From positions 1 through 35,508 of the forward strand of contig DATKVJ010000091.1 in the NCBI GenBank assembly GCA_035530135.1: 35,508 bases of DNA. Direction: 5' to 3'. This stretch comes from CAIYYX01 sp035530135 (GTDB lineage: Bacteria; Pseudomonadota; Gammaproteobacteria; Burkholderiales; Rhodocyclaceae). This document shows positions 1-7,859 of this stretch, in pieces. How positions within the stretch are numbered: position 1 is the first letter of the stretch; the number at the start of each line of letters is the position of its first letter. Position numbers and translations under genes: made by a program. The notes under the pieces are model-generated. The model did no database searches and had not been told where the DNA came from. It worked only from the letters and a program-made list of their open reading frames with translations.

Positions 1-764
1 ACCGTCGTCGCCGGATAGCCGCGCTGCTCCCTCAGAAAGGTCGGCAGCCAGATGATCAGCGCGAAGTGCTGGGCCGTGAAGCTGCCGAAGGCCAGCGCCA
101 GCAGCCAGGCCGCCGGTTGACGCAACGCCGCCATGGCCGGCGCGAAGGATTGTGCTCCGGCATCCGTGCTCTTGGCGCGCTGTTCACCCGGATGGGCGCC
201 GCGATAATCGCGGCGGCAAGCATAGATCGCCGCCGCGGCGAGGACCAGCACGAAGAGCTCGAAGGCCCAGACGCCGCGCCATCCGTCCAGGCGCAAGAGC
301 AGCGGCGCCGTGATCATCGTCAGGCCGACTCCCGCCGGCAGGTAGGTGGCCCAGATACCCAGCGCGAAGCGCCGATCGGCGGCCCGGCTGGCCGCGCTCA
401 GGAGCGCGGGCGCAGACACGGCCACCGCGAGGAAACCCGCCCCCTCGCAAAACCGCGACCCCAGCAGCGCCCCGGCGTCGGGGCTGAGGATTCCGGCCAG
501 GCCGCCGAGCGCACTGATGCCGAGGCCGACGAAGCACATGCGCAGGGCGCCGACGCGATCGCTGGTCATGCCGAAAAAAATGCCGGTGATCACGGTCAGG
601 GTGTTGAACATCGACGAGACCCAGCCGGCCTCGACCAGCGACAAGCCGAACTCGCCCCGCAGTTCCGGCATGGCGATCGGCACCTTGCCGACGTTCATGG
701 CCACCGCCACGCCGCACAGCGTCGCCGCCAATACCGCCGACCAGCGCGTGCCGCCGGCGCTCAT
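1..764 (-). CDS. MFS transporter, N-terminal part (runs off the window)
   Basis: The minus-strand frame opens with ATG at 764 (MSAGGTRWSAVLAATLCGVA) and stays open to base 1, giving about 254 residues, so the C-terminal third or more is missing. The frame encodes alternating hydrophobic segments typical of the first seven or so helices of a major facilitator superfamily carrier. After the first loop comes a motif-A-like stretch (FFGMTSDRVGALR) with the conserved Gly, Asp and Arg. The start overlaps the stop of the upstream amidohydrolase by ATGA, so the two are probably co-translated. The partner suggests import or export of an amino-acid conjugate or its product, but the substrate cannot be read from sequence. 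Other frames here are shadows. Confidence 0.85.
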   Translation of the reverse strand, partial: MSAGGTRWSAVLAATLCGVAVAMNVGKVPIAMPELRGEFGLSLVEAGWVSSMFNTLTVITGIFFGMTSDRVGALRMCFVGLGISALGGLAGILSPDAGALLGSRFCEGAGFLAVAVSAPALLSAASRAADRRFALGIWATYLPAGVGLTMITAPLLLRLDGWRGVWAFELFVLVLAAAAIYACRRDYRGAHPGEQRAKSTDAGAQSFAPAMAALRQPAAWLLALAFGSFTAQHFALIIWLPTFLREQRGYPATT

Positions 765-1933
765 GCCTTGGCCAGCGCACGCTCCACCAGCCGCAGCCAG
801 TAGCGTATCCCCAGGTCGATGATCCCGTCGTTGAAGTCGTAGTGCGGACTGTGCAGCAGGCAGCCGCCCTCGCCCGGACCGTTGCCGAGCCAGACGTAGC
901 AGCCCGGCCGCTGCCCGAGCAGATAGGCGAAGTCCTCGGCGCCCATACTCGGCTTGAGATCGTCGCGGACGTTCTCGGCGCCGAGAGCCGCCGCCGCCGC
1001 CTCTACGCACAGCGCCGCCTCGTCCGCCGAATTCACGGTCGGCGGATAGCCGCGCTGGTAATCGAGCGCCGCGGCGACGCCGTAGGCGGCGCCCACGCCG
1101 GCACAGATCCGGCGCATGCCTTCCTCCATCAGCGTCTGCTGCGCCGGGCTGAAGCTCCTGACGGTGCCGCCGAGCTGCGCAACTTCGGGCAGCACGTTGT
1201 CGGCGTGGCCGGCGTGGAAGCGCGTCACCGAGAGCACCGTCGGCTCCAGCGGATCGGTGTTGCGGCTCACCAGGGTCTGCAGCGCCTGCACCAGCGCGGC
1301 GCCGGCGACCACGGTATCCGCAGCCTGGTGCGGCATCGCGGCGTGGCCGCCGCGTCCGGTGACGGTGATCTCGAAACGGTCGGTGCCGGCCATCACCGGG
1401 CCGGACATCACCGCCATCTGCCCGACCGGCAGCCCCGGCCAGTTGTGCAGACCATACACCGCCTGCATCGGATGCTGCTCGAACAGGCCCTGTTCGACCA
1501 TGACGCGGCCGCCGCCCTCGTGCTCCTCGGCCGGCTGGAAGATGAAATAGACGCAGCCGTCGAAATCGACGGCCCCCGCGGCCAGGGCTTCGGCGGCGCC
1601 GAGCAGCATCGCGGTGTGGCCGTCGTGGCCGCAGGCGTGCATGCAGCCGGGATGCTGCGAGCGGTGGGCGAAGCCGTTTTGCTCGTCCACCGGCAGGGCG
1701 TCCATGTCGGCGCGCAGGCCGATGGCGTGATCGCTCGTGCCGCGACGCAGCTTGCCGATCACGCCGGTGCCGGCCAGGCCGCGCCGGATCTCGATGCCCA
1801 GCCCCGTGAGATGCGCCGCGACCAGATCGGCGGTACGCCATTCGCCGAAGGCGAGCTCGGGATGCGCGTGCAGATCGCGGCGGATGGCCGCTATCTTGGG
1901 TTGGAGCGTGTTCAGGAGTTCGGTGACGTCCAT
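761..1933 (-). CDS. M20 family metallo-amidohydrolase (hippurate/N-acyl-amino-acid hydrolase type)
   Basis: A 390-residue protein of the M20D peptidase group, which hydrolyses N-acyl amino acids (hippurate, indole-acetyl-amino acids and similar) with a di-metal centre in the cytoplasm. Visible marks are RRDLHAHPELAFGEW at residues 18-32, the metal-binding HACGHDGH at 99-106, the catalytic PAEE at 134-137, the metal ligand in GLHNWPG near 163, the dimerisation-domain GRGGHAAMPH and the C-terminal MGAEDFAYLL. The frame is open to 2110, but homology begins at MDVTELLNTL (ATG at 1933); the upstream part would overlap the divergent gene at 1986. It heads a two-gene operon with the MFS transporter. 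The exact acyl or amino-acid substrate is not known. Confidence 0.9.
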   Translation of the reverse strand: MDVTELLNTLQPKIAAIRRDLHAHPELAFGEWRTADLVAAHLTGLGIEIRRGLAGTGVIGKLRRGTSDHAIGLRADMDALPVDEQNGFAHRSQHPGCMHACGHDGHTAMLLGAAEALAAGAVDFDGCVYFIFQPAEEHEGGGRVMVEQGLFEQHPMQAVYGLHNWPGLPVGQMAVMSGPVMAGTDRFEITVTGRGGHAAMPHQAADTVVAGAALVQALQTLVSRNTDPLEPTVLSVTRFHAGHADNVLPEVAQLGGTVRSFSPAQQTLMEEGMRRICAGVGAAYGVAAALDYQRGYPPTVNSADEAALCVEAAAAALGAENVRDDLKPSMGAEDFAYLLGQRPGCYVWLGNGPGEGGCLLHSPHYDFNDGIIDLGIRYWLRLVERALAKA

Positions 1934-1985
1934 CACTGTCTCGCAAGAGCTATGCTTATGCTCCATTCTGCCATAGCCACCCGAT

Positions 1986-3086
1986 ATGGAAAAAATTGAC
2001 TGCGTGGTCATCGGCGCCGGCGTCGTCGGTCTCGCCGTGGCGCGGCGCCTGGCGCTCTCCGGGCGCGAGGTGCTGATCCTGGAGGCAGCGGAACGCTCAG
2101 GCGGCGGCATCAGCGCGCGCAGCAGCGAGGTGCTGCACGCCGGCCTCTATTATCCCGAGGGCTCGCTGAAGGCCAGGCTCTGCCTCAGCGGCCGCGAACT
2201 GCTGCACGCCTACTGCGAGGAACGCGCCATTCCCCATCGCCGCTGCGGCAAGCTGGTCGTCGCTACCGATGAAGCCCAGCGCGGGCAGCTCGACGCCATC
2301 GCGGCGCACGCGCGCGGCAACGGCGTCGCCGGCATCCAGTTGCTCACCCGAGCGCAGGCCAGGGCGCTGGAACCGGAACTGGAGTGCGCCGCGGCGCTCC
2401 ACTCCCCGGCCACCGGCATCGTCGATAGTCACGCGCTGATGCTCTCGCTCCTGGGCGACGCGCAAGCCGCCGGCGCCGTGCTGGCGCTGAAGAGCACGGC
2501 ATTGGGCGGTGCCGCCACGGCCGAGGGCATCGTCCTCATGATCGGCGGCAGCGAACCGATGGAACTCCTGGCCGACAGCGTGATCAACTGCGCCGGCCTG
2601 GGCGCGCAGGCGCTGGCCCGCTCGTTCAAGGGACTCTCGGTGCCGCCGCTCTACTACGCCAAGGGCAACTACTACGCCCTGTCCGGGCGTGCGCCCTTCT
2701 CGCGGCTGATCTATCCGCTGCCGCAGCCCGGCGGCCTGGGCGTGCATCTGACGCTCGATCTGGCCGGCGGCGCGCGCTTCGGCCCGGACGTCGAATGGAT
2801 AGCGCGCGAGGACTACCGCGTCGATCCCGCCCGCGCCGACGCCTTCTACGCCGAGATCCGCCGCTACTGGCCGGCGCTGCCCGAGGGCGCGCTCGCCCCC
2901 GCCTACGCCGGGATCAGACCCAAGCTGCACGGGCCGGGACAGCCGGCGCAGGACTTCGTCGTGCACGGCCCGCGCCGGCACGGCATCAGGGGTCTGGTCA
3001 GCCTCTACGGCATCGAGTCGCCCGGGCTCACCGCCAGCCTGGCGCTGGCCGACTTTGCCGTGGCGGCGATGGACGCCGGGGCCTGA
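1986..3086 (+). CDS. FAD-dependent oxidoreductase, L-2-hydroxyglutarate dehydrogenase/oxidase (LhgO) family
   Basis: A 366-residue protein of the DAO/glycine-oxidase fold. The N-terminus has the FAD-binding VVIGAGVVGLAVARRL (GxGxxG) followed by an acidic strand end (LILEA). The stretch ISARSSEVLHAGLYYPEGS is typical of the L-2-hydroxyglutarate oxidase family, and the C-terminus has the second FAD-contact region (GPDVEW, then IRPKLHGP and GIESPGLTASL). The likely reaction is oxidation of L-2-hydroxyglutarate to 2-oxoglutarate with electrons passed to quinone or oxygen; another 2-hydroxy acid is possible. Length is close to the family norm. It is divergent from the amidohydrolase with only 52 bp between starts, so the promoters must lie in or near that gap. 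A clear Shine-Dalgarno is not visible. Confidence 0.85.
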   Translation: MEKIDCVVIGAGVVGLAVARRLALSGREVLILEAAERSGGGISARSSEVLHAGLYYPEGSLKARLCLSGRELLHAYCEERAIPHRRCGKLVVATDEAQRGQLDAIAAHARGNGVAGIQLLTRAQARALEPELECAAALHSPATGIVDSHALMLSLLGDAQAAGAVLALKSTALGGAATAEGIVLMIGGSEPMELLADSVINCAGLGAQALARSFKGLSVPPLYYAKGNYYALSGRAPFSRLIYPLPQPGGLGVHLTLDLAGGARFGPDVEWIAREDYRVDPARADAFYAEIRRYWPALPEGALAPAYAGIRPKLHGPGQPAQDFVVHGPRRHGIRGLVSLYGIESPGLTASLALADFAVAAMDAGA

Positions 3087-3127
3087 GCTGAAAGGTGTAT
3101 GCTTTCGCAGACGACGGCACACGCGAT

Positions 3128-3169
3128 CGTCATTGCGCTTGCCGCGGCCCTGCCGGCCTCGCAATGACG
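3128..3169. repeat. REP-like palindrome, copy A (42 bp)
   Basis: CGTCATTGCG at 3128-3137 is perfectly inverted at 3160-3169, around a GC-rich core (gccgcggccctgccggcc) that also pairs partly with itself. Copy B lies at 11111-11152 and a half copy C at 23681-23712. It sits between the LhgO-like gene and the next gene, where it could act as a transcription end or RNA-stability hairpin. The surrounding 133-bp gap holds no other gene that I can support. Confidence 0.8.
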
Positions 3170-3219
3170 GCGACCGCCCTGGGCGGGGTCACCCGCGCGG
3201 CGACAGAGAGGAGAACATC

Positions 3220-3504
3220 ATGATGAGTCCCATCATTCCGGAGACGCCCGCCGAATACGACAAGACGCGCGTCATCGAGCGTCCCGATGGATTCTATTGG
3301 CAGTACCGGGGAACGGCTGAGGAGTTCGGCCCTTTCGCCACCCTGGTCGAGGCCGTCGAGGACATGAAGTACAACGCCGACGCCGCCGTCGAGCCGGGCG
3401 AGAGCCTGATCGAAGCGGAAGAGGAACTGGGCATCGCCGACTGGATCGATCCCGAGACCGGCGAGCCGGCCGAGGGCTCCATCCCGCATATCGAGGAGCA
3501 TTGA
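3220..3504 (+). CDS. Small acidic conserved-type hypothetical protein (94 aa)
   Basis: The start is taken at ATG 3220 (MMSPIIPETPAEYDK), with ATG 3223 as the alternative. It is preceded by a purine-rich Shine-Dalgarno (GAGAGGAGA, about 3206-3213), and upstream sequence in this frame is REP and intergenic DNA. The protein is strongly acidic, with a WQYRG segment in the middle, a VEDMKYNAD segment and a Glu-rich end (IEAEEELGIADWIDPETGEP). There is no signal peptide or membrane segment, so it is probably cytoplasmic. I do not recognise a named domain. It is followed at once by the YbhB-like gene, 17 nt from stop to ATG, so the two are probably one transcript. Confidence 0.75.
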   Translation: MMSPIIPETPAEYDKTRVIERPDGFYWQYRGTAEEFGPFATLVEAVEDMKYNADAAVEPGESLIEAEEELGIADWIDPETGEPAEGSIPHIEEH

Positions 3505-3521
3505 GCGGCGCAACGCCTGGC

Positions 3522-4073
3522 ATGAAAGCGTCCATTTATCTCGGCGCGGCGATGGTTCTCGTCGCCGGGATTTCACTGGCCGGAGGGAACGATCACGCTA
3601 TGAGCCTCAGACTGACCTCGACGGCGTTCGCGGAAGCGGGCGCCATTCCCGGCATCCATACCTGCGATGGCGGCGACATCTCGCCGCCGCTCTCCTGGTC
3701 TGGCGTGCCACCCGGGACAAAAAGCCTGGCGCTGATCATCGACGACCCCGATGCGCCCGACCCGGCCGCGCCGAAAATGACCTGGGTGCACTGGCTACTC
3801 TACAACATTCCCCCCGAGGCGACCGGTCTGCAGCAAGGCGTGGCCGCGAGCGGCCTTCCCCCCGGCACGCGCGAGGGCGTGAACGACTGGCGGCGCACCG
3901 GCTACGGCGGCCCCTGTCCGCCGATCGGTCGCCACCGCTACTTCCACAAGCTCTACGCGCTGGATGTCGTCCTACCCGATCTTCACCAGCCGACCAAGGC
4001 GGTGCTGGAAAAGGCGATGCAAGGCCACGTCATCGACAGGACCGAACTCGTCGGGCTGTACCGGCACAAGTGA
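3522..4073 (+). CDS. YbhB/YbcL family (PEBP/Raf-kinase-inhibitor-like) protein, probably exported
   Basis: From ATG 3522 the product is 183 residues: a short positively charged start and hydrophobic segment (MKASIYLGAAMVLVAGISLA) that looks like a signal peptide, then the PEBP fold. Family motifs are CDGGDISPPLSWSGVP, SLALIIDDPDAPDP (the ligand-site DPDAP), WVHWLLYNIP and GPCPPIGRHRYFHKLYALD (the GxHRY ligand-site segment). A TTG start at 3501 would add seven residues and is less likely; a cytoplasmic version could start at ATG 3601. The biological role of bacterial YbhB proteins is poorly known; they bind small anionic ligands. It converges with the GGDEF-EAL gene, leaving 42 bp between stops. 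Confidence 0.85.
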   Translation: MKASIYLGAAMVLVAGISLAGGNDHAMSLRLTSTAFAEAGAIPGIHTCDGGDISPPLSWSGVPPGTKSLALIIDDPDAPDPAAPKMTWVHWLLYNIPPEATGLQQGVAASGLPPGTREGVNDWRRTGYGGPCPPIGRHRYFHKLYALDVVLPDLHQPTKAVLEKAMQGHVIDRTELVGLYRHK

Positions 4074-4115
4074 ACGCCTCCCGCCGTCGCTTGGCGTAGC
4101 GCATCCGCCCGCCGA

Positions 4116-7031
4116 TCATTTGCCACGGCCGCCGCCGCTGACCGTCCCATCGAAATCGCCGGCCGCCAACCTGGCCCACAGCAGGTCGGCGGGAAGCGGA
4201 TGGCAGAAGCGATAGCCCTGCGCAACCTGGCAGCCGTAGTCCCTGAGGATGGCGAGCTGGGCATCGGTCTCGACGCCCTCCGCGACGATCTCCAGTTGCA
4301 GGCTCTCCCCCAATTGGATGATGGCGCGGGCGATGGCGGCATCCTCGGCATCGTCGGCCAGATCCCTGACGAAGGACTGGTCGATCTTGAGCTTGTCGAC
4401 CCTCAGGCGCTTCAGATAGCTCAGGCTGGAGTAGCCGGTGCCGAAGTCGTCGATCGACAGCTTGAGCCCCAAGGCCTTGAGCTTGCCGATGTGGGCCAGG
4501 ACGTTCTCGGTATTCTGCAGCAGGATGGATTCGGTCAGTTCCAGTTCGAGATACGCCGCCGGCAGACCCGAGCGCGCCAGCGCGCCGATCACGGTCGCGC
4601 AGATATCGCCGCGCTTGAACTGCAGGGCCGAGAGATTGACCGCCATGACGAAGGGCGGCAGGCCCTTCGCGATCCATTTCTTCGCCTGCAGGCAGGCTTC
4701 GTTCAGCACCCACTCGCCGATGGCGACGATGGCGCCGCCCTCCTCCGCGATCGGAATGAAGCGCGCGGGCGGTACCAGGCCCTCGCTCGGGCTGTCCCAG
4801 CGCAACAGCGCCTCGAAGCCGATCACCGCCCCGCTCCGGAGGTCGATCTGCGGCTGGTAGTGGAGCAGCAGTTCCCGGTTCTTCAGCGCATCGCGCAGCT
4901 TGTTCTGCAACTGCAGGCGCTGCAGCAGATTGACGTTCATCTCCTCGGTGAAGAAATGCAGGCCGTTGCCGCCGCTCTCCTTGGCGTGGTACATGGCGGT
5001 ATCCGCCATCTTGAGCAAGGTGGTGAAGTCTCTGCCGTCGTCCGGATAGAGGCTGATGCCGATGCTGAAGCTGGTGACAAGTCTGTCGCCCGACAGCTCG
5101 ATGGGCTCGCTGACGCTCTCCAGAATCGCCTGGGCGATGCGGCTGACCGCTCCGACGTCGGGCACGGCGTTCAGCAGGATGATGAACTCGTCGCCGCCCT
5201 GCCGGCAGATCGTGTCGCTGGCGCGCACGCAGGCCTGCAGCCTGGCGCTGATCTGCACCAGCAACTCGTCGCCGACGGTGTGGCCGAGGCTGTCGTTGAT
5301 CTCCTTGAACTTGTCCAGGTCGAGGAAGAGCAGGGCGACCCGCGCCTGTTCGCGCTCGGCGACCGTGACCGCCTGCTCGAAGCGATCGCGCAGCAGCACG
5401 CGGTTGGGCAGGCGCGTGAGCGGATCGTGATGGGCGAGAAAATCGATTTTCTCTTCCGCGGCCTTGCGCTCGCTGATGTCGTTGAAGATGGCGACGTAGT
5501 TGGCGATCTCGCCGTCCTTGCCCTTGACCGCGCTGACGCTCAGCCACTTCGGATAGACCTCGCCGTTCTTGCGCCGGTCCCAGATCTCGCCCTGCCAGTA
5601 GCCGTTGCCGACGAGGCTGCGCCACATCTGGGCGAAGAACTCCTTGCCGTGGCGGCCAGAGGCCAGCAGGCTCGGGTCGTGACCGGCGACCTCCTCGCGG
5701 CTGAAGCCGGTGACTTCGGTGAAGGCGCGGTTGACGGTCAGGATGCGGTTGTTCCGGTCGGTGACGACGATCGCCTCGTGGCTGCTGCCGAACACCTCGG
5801 CCGCCAGGCGCAGCTGGTTTTCTGCGGCGATGCGATCGCTGATGTCATGGACCATCGACAGGCAGCTGACGATCTCGCCCTGCTCGTCCCGCATCGGTGA
5901 ATTGAACCATTCGCAGGTGATCCGCCGGCCCGCCCTGGTGATGTTGTCGTTGATCGAATGGCCGTCCATGTTGCCGCCCAGGACGACATCCCGCCAGGCG
6001 GCTTCGACCGCGTCGCGCGCGTCCTCGGGCACGACGAGATCGTAGGCGTGGCGGCCGATCGCCTCGGCCGCCGGCCAGCCGAACACCCGCTCGGCCGCCG
6101 GATTCCACTCGGTGACGCGAAACGCGCGATCCCATACGATGTAGGCCAGCGGCAGACGCTCGAACTGGAAGGAGAGGCGCTTGTGGGCATCCTCGATCTC
6201 CAGGTGGGTCAGTTGCTGAACCCGCTCGGCCCCCCGCCTCTCGGTGATGTCCTTGCCGGTGCCGCGATAGCCCTGAAAGACGCCGTCGGCGTCGAACACC
6301 GGCTTGCCGCTGACCGAGAACCAGCGCAGAGCGCCGGGCTCGGTCTTGATCTGATAGCAGAAATCCTCGAACGGCCGATGCGCCTCCAGGACCTGCCAGT
6401 GCGCTCGCCACGCTTCTTCGTTGACGCCGACGATGGGCAGATCCCGGCGCGTCTTGCCGATCGTCGTTCGCGGCTGCAGCGTGGTCTTGTAGAGCAGGCC
6501 CCCAGACATGTCCTTGAAACGAAAATCGGCGTCCTGCTCCCAGAACCAGTCCGAGGACATCTCGGTCAGGTCGCGAAAGCGCGCTTCGCTCTCGCGCAAT
6601 ATCCGTTCCATCGACTTCTGCTCGGTGATGTCGCTGTAGACGGCGAGCAGACCGCCCGCGGGCAAGGGTGTGCTGGTGACCCTCAGGACGCTGCCGTCGG
6701 GCATGGCGCGCTCGAAATCGAGGTGCTCATGCCGGCCCACGCGGGCGAGGAATTCCGCGGCGATGGCCTCGGGATCGCCGGCGCCGTGGTCGCCGCGCCG
6801 GGTGAAAAAGCGCAGCAGTTCGGAGAACGAGGGTAGTCGCGCGGCGAACAAGCCCGCGGGAAAATCGAGCAGTTGCTTGAACTTGGCGTTGCAGACCCGC
6901 ATCTGCAGGTCCGGTCCGAACAGCGCGACCCCGCTCGGCAAATGGTCGAGCAGGATCCGCAGCACCGCCGCCGCATCGCGCCCAGGCAAGTCCTCTGCCG
7001 GCTCGTCGTGGCGGCTGTCATCTCGGTCCAT
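4116..7031 (-). CDS. Four-PAS GGDEF-EAL cyclic-di-GMP turnover protein
   Basis: A 971-residue soluble protein that would make or degrade cyclic-di-GMP in response to PAS-sensed signals. The domains are PAS at about 20-140, 145-270, 285-405 and 410-530, GGDEF at about 535-700 and EAL at about 715-955. The cyclase site is intact (CRQGGDEFIILL) and an RxxD product-inhibition site (RASD) sits five residues before it. The EAL side keeps FEALLRW, the metal-site Asn in AVNLSALQF, ELTES, IDDFGTGYSSLSYL, KLKIDQSFV and AEGVET, so phosphodiesterase activity is expected too. No membrane segment is seen. The start is ATG 7031 (MDRDDSRHDEPAEDL) after GGGAGAG; the frame is open far upstream, but that part is antisense to nnr and lacks homology. 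Confidence 0.93.
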   Translation of the reverse strand: MDRDDSRHDEPAEDLPGRDAAAVLRILLDHLPSGVALFGPDLQMRVCNAKFKQLLDFPAGLFAARLPSFSELLRFFTRRGDHGAGDPEAIAAEFLARVGRHEHLDFERAMPDGSVLRVTSTPLPAGGLLAVYSDITEQKSMERILRESEARFRDLTEMSSDWFWEQDADFRFKDMSGGLLYKTTLQPRTTIGKTRRDLPIVGVNEEAWRAHWQVLEAHRPFEDFCYQIKTEPGALRWFSVSGKPVFDADGVFQGYRGTGKDITERRGAERVQQLTHLEIEDAHKRLSFQFERLPLAYIVWDRAFRVTEWNPAAERVFGWPAAEAIGRHAYDLVVPEDARDAVEAAWRDVVLGGNMDGHSINDNITRAGRRITCEWFNSPMRDEQGEIVSCLSMVHDISDRIAAENQLRLAAEVFGSSHEAIVVTDRNNRILTVNRAFTEVTGFSREEVAGHDPSLLASGRHGKEFFAQMWRSLVGNGYWQGEIWDRRKNGEVYPKWLSVSAVKGKDGEIANYVAIFNDISERKAAEEKIDFLAHHDPLTRLPNRVLLRDRFEQAVTVAEREQARVALLFLDLDKFKEINDSLGHTVGDELLVQISARLQACVRASDTICRQGGDEFIILLNAVPDVGAVSRIAQAILESVSEPIELSGDRLVTSFSIGISLYPDDGRDFTTLLKMADTAMYHAKESGGNGLHFFTEEMNVNLLQRLQLQNKLRDALKNRELLLHYQPQIDLRSGAVIGFEALLRWDSPSEGLVPPARFIPIAEEGGAIVAIGEWVLNEACLQAKKWIAKGLPPFVMAVNLSALQFKRGDICATVIGALARSGLPAAYLELELTESILLQNTENVLAHIGKLKALGLKLSIDDFGTGYSSLSYLKRLRVDKLKIDQSFVRDLADDAEDAAIARAIIQLGESLQLEIVAEGVETDAQLAILRDYGCQVAQGYRFCHPLPADLLWARLAAGDFDGTVSGGGRGK

Positions 7032-7084
7032 GGGCCATTCTCTCCCGAGCAAGCGCCGGAAATCAACCCGCTCGGCACGCTGCT

Positions 7085-7741
7085 TCAGGCCAAAAGCACC
7101 GCGATCAGGCCGGAGAGGAAGATGCCGTCGAAGGTGCCGGCGCCGCCGATCGAGGCCACCGGCGCGCCGAGCTTCTTCACCTCGGACAGGCGCAGCAGAT
7201 CGGCGCCGACCAGGACCCCGAGGGCGCCGGCGATGTAGGCGAGCGGCGCCGCCTGCTCCGCATCGAGCAATTCCGCCGTCAGCGCCGCCGCCAACGGCGC
7301 CACGAGAATGGGCATACCGATGCCGATGCCGGGGATGGGCGCGCTGGTGAGATAGCTGATCGCGGCGACGACGGCCACGGCGACGGCCACCTCCATCGGG
7401 GCGAGCGGATGGTGCAGCAGCAGGTAGGCCGAAAACGCCACCGGAGCGAGGGCGCCGCCGACATTGACCGCGATCAGGGTGCGGCCGAGGAAGGGCGCTT
7501 GCGGCAGGCCGAGCAGGCGCGAGAGCCGCTGGCGCGGCGCCTCCGTCTCGGGCGCCTCGGCTGCCACGGAAAACAGTGGCAGGTTGATCATGCTGCCGGC
7601 CAGGGTGACCAGGAGCAGCAGGTAGGCGGAATCCTGCGACAGGCCGAGCTTCTCGAAGGCGATGCTGATGACGCCGAGCTGGACGAAGGTCGCCAGAAAG
7701 ATCAGGGCGAACAACAGGATCAGCAGGCGGACATAGGACAT
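7085..7741 (-). CDS. DUF1614 family integral membrane protein
   Basis: A 218-residue, very hydrophobic protein with about six or seven transmembrane segments. It matches what I know of the DUF1614 family: an early LGLSQDSAYLLLL...GSMINLPLF region, GRTLIAVNVGGALAPVAFSAYLL, SYLTSAPIPGIGIGMPILVAPL, and a glycine-rich end (VASIGGAGTFDGIFLSGLIA) that is the most conserved part of the family. The molecular function is unknown. The start is ATG 7741 (MSYVRLLILL); a GTG at 7750 is the other option. It lies 53 bp upstream of the GGDEF-EAL gene in the same orientation, so it may be the first gene of that transcript, and it diverges from nnr. Confidence 0.8.
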   Translation of the reverse strand: MSYVRLLILLFALIFLATFVQLGVISIAFEKLGLSQDSAYLLLLVTLAGSMINLPLFSVAAEAPETEAPRQRLSRLLGLPQAPFLGRTLIAVNVGGALAPVAFSAYLLLHHPLAPMEVAVAVAVVAAISYLTSAPIPGIGIGMPILVAPLAAALTAELLDAEQAAPLAYIAGALGVLVGADLLRLSEVKKLGAPVASIGGAGTFDGIFLSGLIAVLLA

Positions 7742-7859
7742 GGCAAGCACTCCGACGGACGAACGCAGCGCGCATTATGATCGCTCGCGACGCTAGCGGC
7801 GTGCGACAATTGCCCGCCGCACGGACATCCGCGCGCCACCATTGCCCCGAGAGACCCGC

